Assembly: GCA_027451305.1 (NCBI GenBank)
Contig: DAIDJQ010000228.1
Location: forward strand, 1-22,281
Length of the DNA stretch: 22,281 bases
Reading direction: 5' to 3'
Source: Cellulomonas sp.
GTDB lineage: Bacteria; Actinomycetota; Actinomycetes; Actinomycetales; Cellulomonadaceae
Of this stretch, positions 1 to 7,943 are shown piece by piece (position 1 is the stretch's first letter; each line of letters begins with the position of its first letter). Under the pieces are notes generated by a model. The model saw only the letters and a list, made by a program, of their open reading frames with translations, searched no databases and was not told the DNA's origin. The position numbers and the translations under genes are program-made.

Positions 1-1221
1 GTCGCGGCACCTGCCCGTGCCGCAGCCGCGCCCGCCGTCGTCGCGCCCGCCGCAGCCCCGCCCGCCGCTGCCTCGCCGGCAGTCGCTCCGCCAGTCGTCT
101 CCGAGTCGGTTGCCGGGACCCCAGCCGCTCCCGCCGGCCCCGTCGTCCGCGCGGTGGAGCCGAGGCCGGTCGTCGAGACTGCCGTGCACGAGTCCGCCCC
201 CGCCTCGTCACCGGCCGAGCGGCACGCCACGGGACCGCAGCCCGGGACGTCGGCGTCGGCCCCACCGGCCCCCGCTGCACCTCCTGCGCCTCGCCCTGCG
301 GTACCGCCCACCGCTCCGACCGCCCCCGGCACGTCCGGGCCTGACACCGAGATGCTCCGGCGGCGCTGGCCCGAGGTGCTGGGCACCCTGCGTGGGCTGC
401 GGCTGCTGACGCACGCCCTGGTCAGCCAGCACGCGCAGGTGCTCGAGCTCGACGCGACCACGCTCCGGCTCGGGTTCGCCCAGCCGGGTCTCATCCAGCA
501 GTTCCAGCGCGGCAGCCATGCCGAGGCCGTGGCGCAGGCACTCCGGGAGACGCTCGGCGTCGAAGCGCGGGTCGAGGGGGTGCTCGCAGCTGCTGGCGAC
601 GTGTCGGCGCCGCTGGCGCCGGGAGGTTCGGCACCGGCTCCTTCGGCGGCCGCCGCACCCGGCGGTCAGGCCGGCCGTGCTCGCACCATCCCGACGGTGG
701 ACGAGGCCGCCGCCTCCTGGGGCCGACCGGCGTCCTCGTCCGCCGCGGCTCCGGCCCCCGTGGCCGCCGCGGCGTCCGGGACCGAGGCGAGCGCTGGGGC
801 AGCTCGCGGTTCCCGTGGCCGGCCGGCCGCAGGAGCCTCCCGCCCGGGCTCGTCGGGTGCACGCCAGGACCGCGACGAGGCGCGTCCGGCGCCGACCCGC
901 CGCCCCACGGCCGGTGCGGACCGCCCCGCGGACGAGCCGCCGGACCTCGAGCCCCCGGACGACCCCCTCGACGAGATCCCGCCGGGGGACTGGATCCCTC
1001 CGGAGCACGAGGTGCCGTTCGAGGACCCGCGAGACGTGCCGCGCGATCCCGTTCCGGCCTCGGACCCCCGGCCGAGCGCCGTCACGTGGTCCGCGGAGCC
1101 CGACGAGCCGTCGCCCGACGACCCGCTGATCGACGGCTCGGGCCTGGTGGGAGCCCCGCTGGTGGCCCGCCTGCTCGGGGGCACCGTCATCGACGAGCAG
1201 GTCGAGGACCCGGGCGTCTGA
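1..1221 (+). CDS. dnaX: DNA polymerase III gamma/tau subunit, C-terminal part (5' truncated)
   Basis: The frame is open from base 1, so the gene enters from outside the window; the ATPase/clamp-loader domains are not visible. The first ~114 residues are an Ala/Pro-rich linker. A folded segment follows (about residues 115-200, from DTEMLRRRWPEVLGTLRG through HAQVLELDATTLRLGFAQPG to RETLGVEARVEGVL), which matches the actinobacterial DnaX domain III/tau region. Next come another low-complexity Ala/Ser/Gly stretch, an acidic Pro/Asp/Glu tail, and a short terminal motif (LVARLLGGTVIDEQ) usual for actinobacterial DnaX. DnaX loads the beta clamp and links the polymerase to the helicase. recR downstream is the common partner, though ybaB, often between them, is absent. 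The identification rests on the domain and on context, because the diagnostic ATPase half is missing. No frameshift slippery site was seen in the visible part. Confidence 0.85.
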   Translation, partial: VAAPARAAAAPAVVAPAAAPPAAASPAVAPPVVSESVAGTPAAPAGPVVRAVEPRPVVETAVHESAPASSPAERHATGPQPGTSASAPPAPAAPPAPRPAVPPTAPTAPGTSGPDTEMLRRRWPEVLGTLRGLRLLTHALVSQHAQVLELDATTLRLGFAQPGLIQQFQRGSHAEAVAQALRETLGVEARVEGVLAAAGDVSAPLAPGGSAPAPSAAAAPGGQAGRARTIPTVDEAAASWGRPASSSAAAPAPVAAAASGTEASAGAARGSRGRPAAGASRPGSSGARQDRDEARPAPTRRPTAGADRPADEPPDLEPPDDPLDEIPPGDWIPPEHEVPFEDPRDVPRDPVPASDPRPSAVTWSAEPDEPSPDDPLIDGSGLVGAPLVARLLGGTVIDEQVEDPGV

Positions 1222-1227
1222 TCGCGC

Positions 1228-1246
1228 CGGCCGCGCCGCGCGGCCG
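1228..1246 (+). terminator. Hairpin after dnaX
   Basis: An 8-bp perfect GC stem (CGGCCGCG / CGCGGCCG) with a 3-nt loop begins 7 nt after the dnaX stop. There is no T-tract, as is common in high-GC actinobacteria. Because recR has its own -10-like element just downstream, this hairpin probably ends or attenuates dnaX transcription. A second small hairpin (GTCCG-C-CGGAC) lies at 1252-1262. Confidence 0.5.
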
Positions 1247-1273
1247 CCCCGGTCCGCCGGACGGGTGACCAAC

Positions 1274-1279
1274 TAGGCT
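1274..1279 (+). promoter_or_regulatory. -10 element of a leaderless recR promoter
   Basis: TAGGCT (TANNNT) ends 6 nt before the recR GTG, so the predicted transcript start coincides with the start codon. There is no Shine-Dalgarno and no recognisable -35 at 16-18 bp. Confidence 0.5.
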
Positions 1280-1285
1280 GACCGT

Positions 1286-1885
1286 GTGTATGAGGGCGCG
1301 ATCCAGGACCTGGTGGACGAGCTCGGGCGACTGCCCGGGGTCGGTCCCAAGAGCGCCCAGCGCATCGCCTTCCACATCCTGTCGGCGGATCCCGCGGACG
1401 TCCGTCGGCTGGCCGACGCGCTGACGGAGGTCAAGGCCCGCGTCCGGTTCTGCGAGATCTGCGGCAACGTGGCCCAGGAGCCGCAGTGCCGCATCTGCCG
1501 CGACCCTCGTCGGTCGCCGGCCGTGATCTGCGTGGTCGAGGAGGCGAAGGACGTCGTCGCGATCGAGCGCACCCGCGAGTTCCGTGGCCGGTACCACGTG
1601 CTCGGCGGCGCCATCAACCCGATCGGCGGCGTCGGCCCGGACGACCTGCGGATCGCGTCTCTGCTCAGCCGCCTCGCTGACTGCACCGTCACCGAGGTGA
1701 TCCTGGCCACCGACCCCAACGTCGAGGGCGAGGCCACCGCCACCTACCTCGCGCGGCTGCTGGTGCCGATGGGCCTGGCCGTCAGCCGCCTCGCCTCCGG
1801 GCTGCCGGTGGGCGGGGACCTGGAGTACGCCGACGAGGTGACCCTCGGCCGAGCCTTCGAGGGCCGCCGCCGGATCAGCGCGTAG
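1286..1885 (+). CDS. recR: Recombination mediator protein RecR
   Basis: 199 aa, the usual RecR length. RecR acts with RecO and RecF to load RecA on gapped DNA. Order: N-terminal helix-hairpin-helix ([20 protein letters not shown], ~13-32), C4 zinc finger with Cys56, Cys59, Cys68 and Cys71 (CEIC...CRIC), then a Toprim domain ([16 protein letters not shown] from ~81; [27 protein letters not shown] ~143). All family motifs are intact. The GTG start at 1286 gives the canonical N-terminus [17 protein letters not shown]. It has no Shine-Dalgarno, but a TAGGCT box sits 6 nt upstream, suggesting leaderless translation. It lies 64 nt after dnaX and 13 nt before the next gene, with which it is probably co-transcribed. 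Confidence 0.97.
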   Translation: MYEGAIQDLVDELGRLPGVGPKSAQRIAFHILSADPADVRRLADALTEVKARVRFCEICGNVAQEPQCRICRDPRRSPAVICVVEEAKDVVAIERTREFRGRYHVLGGAINPIGGVGPDDLRIASLLSRLADCTVTEVILATDPNVEGEATATYLARLLVPMGLAVSRLASGLPVGGDLEYADEVTLGRAFEGRRRISA

Positions 1886-1898
1886 GGGGAGCGGCACG

Positions 1899-2462
1899 AT
1901 GACCGAGACCGAGACCGACCTGGCCGCCATCGCACGGTCGATGGCAGACGAGGCTCGCAGCTACCTCAGCACCGTCACCGAGGTGGCGGCCGGCACCGCG
2001 CCCGAGGCATCCCTGCCGCTGCTGCTGCTCGCGGTGTCCGACGTGATCGCTGCCGGAGCCCGGCTGGGCGCGATCAACGACGTGGTGCCGGCCGAGCGCT
2101 TCGAGCCGGACATCGGCCCGGACCCGGACGTCGAGCCGCTGCGCGCGAACCTGGTCAACGTGTTCGAGGGGATCGACGAGTACGCCGAGGTGGCGGATCC
2201 GGTGGTCGGTCCGGAGGTGGTGCAGGCGACGGTCTCCGGCGACCTCGTGGCGATCGCGGGGGCGCTGGCGCAGGGTCTGCGTCACCACGAGGCCGGCCAG
2301 GAGATCGAGGCCCTCTGGTGGTGGCAGTTCTCCTACCTGTCGGACTGGGGCGAGCGCGCCGCGTCGGTGCTGCGCACCATCCAGACGATCCTCGCCCACC
2401 TGCGGCTGGACGTCGACGACGACGTCGCGGCCGAGGCGGAGTACGACGCCCTGCAGCCCTGA
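1899..2462 (+). CDS. DUF5063 domain-containing protein
   Basis: 187 aa, acidic, soluble and predicted all-helical. It resembles the DUF5063 family that commonly follows recR in actinobacteria; the function is unknown. Visible traits are an N-terminal helix (DLAAIARSMADEARSYLSTVTEV), a Leu-rich helix (PLLLLAVSDVIAAGARLGAI), a Trp-rich patch (EALWWWQFSYLSDWGERAASVLRTIQTIL, ~130-160) and an Asp/Glu-rich C-terminus. There are no catalytic motifs, Cys residues or membrane segments. ATG 1899 is supported by a GGGGGAG ribosome-binding site about 7 nt upstream, right after the recR stop. The 13-nt gap indicates an operon with recR, which hints at but does not show a DNA-maintenance role. Confidence 0.8.
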   Translation: MTETETDLAAIARSMADEARSYLSTVTEVAAGTAPEASLPLLLLAVSDVIAAGARLGAINDVVPAERFEPDIGPDPDVEPLRANLVNVFEGIDEYAEVADPVVGPEVVQATVSGDLVAIAGALAQGLRHHEAGQEIEALWWWQFSYLSDWGERAASVLRTIQTILAHLRLDVDDDVAAEAEYDALQP

Positions 2463-2551
2463 CCAGGAGGGACGAGGGCCCCGGCCTTCCTCGTGACGGG
2501 TCGGTGCCTCCTCGACGGCCCTGACGTTCACCGGCGGCCCGCCGGTCGCCG

Positions 2552-2596
2552 ACCCGCGAACCGAGCGGGCACCCGCGAACCGAGCGGGCACCCGCG
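2552..2596. repeat. 19-bp tandem repeat, 2.4 copies
   Basis: Unit ACCCGCGAACCGAGCGGGC occurs perfectly at 2552-2570 and 2571-2589, with a partial third copy (ACCCGCG) at 2590-2596. Each unit is itself an inverted repeat (CCCGC-N7-GCGGG), so two hairpins can form in tandem. It lies in the 183-bp gap between the DUF5063 stop and the transporter gene, about 35 bp upstream of the transporter's -10-like box. It may be a terminator for the recR operon or a protein-binding array. Confidence 0.75.
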
Positions 2597-2631
2597 CGAC
2601 GAGGCCCGCGGGCCGGCCGCCGGACGGGCTG

Positions 2632-2637
2632 TAAGGT
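2632..2637 (+). promoter_or_regulatory. -10 element upstream of the TSUP transporter
   Basis: TAAGGT ends 8 nt before GTG 2646, so the transcript would be leaderless or nearly so. No -35 consensus was seen. Confidence 0.45.
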
Positions 2638-2645
2638 CACGCGCC

Positions 2646-3428
2646 GTGAGCGTGTCCGGCCTGCACCTGACCCTCACGGCCGTCGCCCTGCTGATGCTGG
2701 CGGGGTTCACCGCCGGCTGGGTGGACGCGGTGGTCGGCGGCGGCGGGCTGGTGCAGCTGCCGGCGCTGCTGCTGATCCCCGGCATCTCCCCGGTGCAGGC
2801 GCTGGCCACCAACAAGGTGGCCGGCGTCCTCGGCACGTCGGTGAGCGCCGCCACCTACTACCGCCGAGTGCAGCCGGGGCTCACGACCGCAGGGCCGATG
2901 GCCATGACTGCGCTCGCCGGTGCCGCCGGGGGTGCCGCGCTGGCGGGGCTGCTGCCGACCTCGGTGTTCAAGCCGGTGATCCTCGTGGCGCTGGTGCTCG
3001 TCGGCGTCTACACGGTGGCGCGCCCGCACGTCGGACGAGCCACCGACCTGCGCTGGACCGGGCGGCGCCATCTCGCCCTGGCCCTCGGGATCGGCCTGCT
3101 GCTCGGTGCCTACGACGGGCTGCTCGGTCCCGGCACCGGCTCGTTCCTGGTGATCGCCCTGGTCGGCGTGGTCGGCTACGGGTTCCTCGAGGCCTCCGCC
3201 CAGGCGAAGATCGTCAACGTCGCCACCAACCTGGGTGCCCTGCTGGTGTTCACGCTCGAGGGTGCGCCGCTGTGGCGGCTCGGGCTGCTCGTCGGCGGCG
3301 CCAACATCGCGGGGGCCTATCTCGGCGCACGGACCGCCGTGGCCCGGGGCAGCGCCTTCGTCCGGGTGGTGTTCGTGGTCGTCGTCGGTGCGCTCATCGT
3401 CCGCCTCGCGGTCGACGTCCTCGGCTGA
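2646..3428 (+). CDS. TSUP (TauE/SafE) family membrane transporter
   Basis: 260 aa, predicted 7-8 membrane helices. The N-terminal family signature is clear: [40 protein letters not shown] (~19-60). The second-half repeat also fits ([49 protein letters not shown]). TSUP proteins move small organic or sulfur-containing anions such as sulfite, sulfoacetate or taurine-derived compounds; the substrate here cannot be told. GTG 2646 is chosen because it follows a TAAGGT box by 8 nt and begins just before the first membrane helix. Upstream in-frame codons would add a Pro/Arg-rich, non-membrane extension. The gene appears monocistronic, with a palindromic hairpin 3 nt after its stop. Confidence 0.85.
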   Translation: MSVSGLHLTLTAVALLMLAGFTAGWVDAVVGGGGLVQLPALLLIPGISPVQALATNKVAGVLGTSVSAATYYRRVQPGLTTAGPMAMTALAGAAGGAALAGLLPTSVFKPVILVALVLVGVYTVARPHVGRATDLRWTGRRHLALALGIGLLLGAYDGLLGPGTGSFLVIALVGVVGYGFLEASAQAKIVNVATNLGALLVFTLEGAPLWRLGLLVGGANIAGAYLGARTAVARGSAFVRVVFVVVVGALIVRLAVDVLG

Positions 3429-3431
3429 GCC

Positions 3432-3445
3432 GGCCGGGCCCGGCC
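3432..3445 (+). terminator. GC palindrome after TSUP gene
   Basis: Perfect 14-bp palindrome GGCCGGGCCCGGCC starting 4 nt past the stop codon. It can fold as a 5-bp stem with a 4-nt loop, without a T-tract. Confidence 0.4.
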
Positions 3446-3491
3446 CGCGCGCACCTGCGTCGCCGTCCTTCGTGCTGCCGGACCGTCCGTC

Positions 3492-3515
3492 ATGCGGAAA
3501 CCCCTCCGTCCGCAT
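3492..3515. promoter_or_regulatory. Operator-like inverted repeat upstream of lysC
   Basis: ATGCGGA (3492-3498) and its exact complement TCCGCAT (3509-3515) are separated by 10 nt. The dyad covers the likely -35 region of the lysC promoter (its -10 is at 3529-3534), a position suited to a dimeric regulator. No known regulator consensus is recognised. Confidence 0.4.
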
Positions 3516-3528
3516 CCTGGGCCGACCG

Positions 3529-3534
3529 TAGACT
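3529..3534 (+). promoter_or_regulatory. -10 element of the lysC-asd promoter
   Basis: TAGACT matches TANNNT. It predicts a start near 3541 and a 5' leader of about 55 nt, unlike the leaderless genes nearby. No good -35 is visible. The leader holds a short direct repeat GATCGCGG at 3554-3561 and 3565-3572. Confidence 0.4.
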
Positions 3535-3540
3535 CGCTGA

Positions 3541-5939
<2,399 letters not shown>

Positions 5940-5945
5940 CGGCGC

Positions 5946-6794
5946 TCAGCCGGTCAGCACCTCGTCGGCCAGCGTGGCTGCGCGCTGCGCACCGTCGGCG
6001 ACCGCCTCGGCGCACAGCGTGAGCCAGTGCGCCACCCGGTCCGGCTCGCCCGTCACGAACCCTGCCGCGGCCGCCTGGTAGACGAGCGGGGCGTCCGCCC
6101 AGACGCAGTCCGCCAGGGCGCACCCGGTCGGGTCCAGCCCTCCGGTGGTCACGACGAGCCGTGCGGCGGCGCGGGCCACCACCCCGTTGGCGGTGGTGAA
6201 CGGCCGCAGCGCCAGGAGCTCTCCGTGCACCAGCGCCGCCACCACGGCGGCAGGCGCCGGCGTGTGCCGGGTCACCTCGGCCAGTGCAGCCAGTCGGTCG
6301 GCCACCTCGGCACCCCCGGGTGCCGGTCCCAGGCCGGCCAGGTCGGCGGTCGCGCGGTCGCCGCGCGGGCGGCCCAGCTCGTCGTCGGGCACTCGTCCGG
6401 TCGCGGCGACCGCGTGCAGCCGCGCGAGCAGCTGGCCGAGCGGCAGACCGGCGAACGGCCCGACGGTGCCTCCGGGAGCGCCGAGGTCCGGCATGAGGTG
6501 CTCCACCGTCGCCTGTGCCCGCACGACGCCGGCGACCACCGCCGTCACGGGGTCGTGGTCCGCGGCGCCGGCCGCGACGGCCCGCACCCGTTCGGCAGGC
6601 ACCCGCGCACCGTCCAGCGCGGCGCTGCCGCGGGCGACCTCGAGACCGGCCCGCAGCCGGACCTCGGCCCACCGGCGTCGCATCGCGGGGTGCCGGCGCA
6701 GCGCGGTCCCGGCGTCCCGGGCGCGTTCCACGGCGGCGGGCACGCCGGGCAGGTCGGCCAGGGCGGCCAGCAGGTCGGCGGGGGCGGCGCTCAC
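5946..6794 (-). CDS. Fic/DOC-like protein with degenerate active site
   Basis: 282 aa, helical, Ala-rich. Near residues 190-212 it reads HGELLALRPFTTANGVVARAAARL, which aligns with the Fic core HPFx(D/E)GNGRxxR. Pro, Phe, Asn, Gly and the last Arg are kept, but the catalytic His is Arg197, the Asp/Glu is Thr, and the phosphate-binding Arg is Val. Near residues 57-62, SAALDG resembles the (S/T)xxxEG autoinhibitory helix of class II Fic proteins, with Asp for Glu. AMPylation activity is therefore doubtful, and the protein may be a binding or scaffold derivative. Homologues in actinobacteria are often labelled 'oxidoreductase' or 'Fic family', a label I would not trust. GTG 6794 is chosen because a CAGACT box ends 7 nt before it (leaderless type); GTG 6800 is an alternative. 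It sits downstream of tRNA-Pro on the same strand. Confidence 0.65.
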   Translation of the reverse strand: MSAAPADLLAALADLPGVPAAVERARDAGTALRRHPAMRRRWAEVRLRAGLEVARGSAALDGARVPAERVRAVAAGAADHDPVTAVVAGVVRAQATVEHLMPDLGAPGGTVGPFAGLPLGQLLARLHAVAATGRVPDDELGRPRGDRATADLAGLGPAPGGAEVADRLAALAEVTRHTPAPAAVVAALVHGELLALRPFTTANGVVARAAARLVVTTGGLDPTGCALADCVWADAPLVYQAAAAGFVTGEPDRVAHWLTLCAEAVADGAQRAATLADEVLTG

Positions 6795-6826
6795 CTGCAC
6801 CAGTCTGCCGGGCGCCGCGCCCGACC

Positions 6827-6876
6827 ACGACGAAGGCCCTTGACCAGCACTGCTGCCGGTCAAGGGCCTTCGTCGT
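6827..6876 (-). terminator. Terminator of tRNA-Pro: 19-bp perfect hairpin
   Basis: The arms at 6827-6845 and 6858-6876 are exact reverse complements over 19 bp, with a 12-nt loop. The hairpin begins 7 nt past the tRNA 3' end on the minus strand. The stem contains the AAGGCCCTTG core often seen after actinobacterial tRNA genes. Confidence 0.8.
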
Positions 6877-6883
6877 CTCCGGG

Positions 6884-6957
<74 letters not shown>

Positions 6958-7007
6958 GAGGAACCTGGCAAGGATAGCCGACCTCGGGACGGGCGAGGAA
7001 ATCGCCC

Positions 7008-7943
7008 TCAGCGTGAGACGAGCGTGAGCAGCGTCGCCTCGGGCCGGACGGCGAACCGCACGGGCGCGTAGGGGGAGGTGCCCAGCCCGGCGGAGACGTG
7101 CAGCCACATGGAGTCCGCGCCACCCGGCCGGTCCGGACGCGGGCCCGGCCATCCGTGCAGCCCCTTGGCCCGGCGGTTGTCCAGGTCGGAGTTGGTCACC
7201 AGCGCGCCCCAGAACGGCAGCCCCAGCTGTCCGCCGTGGGTGTGCCCCGCGATCGCCAGGTCCACGTCGTCGGCGAGCATCGCGTCCAGCACCCGCCGGT
7301 ACGGCGCGTGCGTGACCCCGATGTGCAGGTCCACCGGCACGTCACCTCCGCGGACGTCGTCCGGCCCGCCCGCGGCCGGGAACCGGTCCATGTCCAGGTG
7401 TGCGTCGTCCGTGCCCACCAGGGAGATCCGCCGGCCGTCGACGTCGAGCACCCCACGATGGTTGTCGAGGTCCACCCAGCCGGCCGACGTGAACCGGCGG
7501 ACCAGCTCGCGCCACGGCAGGGGGACGGGTTCCACGTGGGCCTGGCGGGCGTCGCTGCGCAGGTAGCGAGCCGGGTTCTTGGGTCGCGGCGCGACGTAGT
7601 CGTTGGAGCCCAGCGCGAACGCCCCGGGCACCTCCAGCAGCGGCTCGAGCGCCTCGAGGAGCGCCGGCATGGCGTCGAGGTGCCCCCAGTTGTCCCCGGT
7701 GTCCACGACGAGGTGGGGCCGCGTCGTCGCCAGGTCGCGCACCCAGTCCACCTTGCGGCGCTGGTCCGGCGTCAGGTGCAGGTCGGAGACGTGCAGCACC
7801 CGCAGCGGAGCCTGGCCGGGTGCCAGCACGGGCACGGTCACCTCACGGAGGGCGTACCAGTGCACCTCGACGAGGGCCCCCCACGCGAGCGCGCCCGCGC
7901 CGGCCAGCGCGAGCGCGCCCGTGGTACGGGTCAGGGCGCCCAT
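7008..7943 (-). CDS. Membrane-anchored metallophosphoesterase (YkuE-like)
   Basis: 311 aa. One N-terminal membrane helix (~7-27) is followed by a calcineurin-like phosphoesterase domain with all metal-ligand blocks: VLHVSDLHL (Asp54, His56), VVDTGDNWGH, ALGSNDY (the GNHD block in GSND form), GVTHAPY and AGHTHGGQ. Relatives hydrolyse phosphodiesters or phosphomonoesters at the membrane face; the substrate is unknown. The ATG overlaps the PBP stop codon by one base (TGATG), so the two are translationally coupled. The same pairing occurs in mycobacteria (Rv3682 ponA2 - Rv3683), which suggests a cell-envelope role. Confidence 0.9.
   Translation of the reverse strand: MGALTRTTGALALAGAGALAWGALVEVHWYALREVTVPVLAPGQAPLRVLHVSDLHLTPDQRRKVDWVRDLATTRPHLVVDTGDNWGHLDAMPALLEALEPLLEVPGAFALGSNDYVAPRPKNPARYLRSDARQAHVEPVPLPWRELVRRFTSAGWVDLDNHRGVLDVDGRRISLVGTDDAHLDMDRFPAAGGPDDVRGGDVPVDLHIGVTHAPYRRVLDAMLADDVDLAIAGHTHGGQLGLPFWGALVTNSDLDNRRAKGLHGWPGPRPDRPGGADSMWLHVSAGLGTSPYAPVRFAVRPEATLLTLVSR

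Noticed and set aside
1..1221. Programmed frameshift for gamma/tau in dnaX
   Set aside because: No A-rich slippery heptamer is visible in this part, and the frame stays open to the normal C-terminal end.
208..1272. 354-codon minus-strand frame opposite dnaX
   Set aside because: Arg/Gly-rich shadow of the Ala/Pro-rich dnaX linker.
2552..2596. CRISPR-like repeat
   Set aside because: Copies are directly abutting without spacers, and there are only 2.4 of them.
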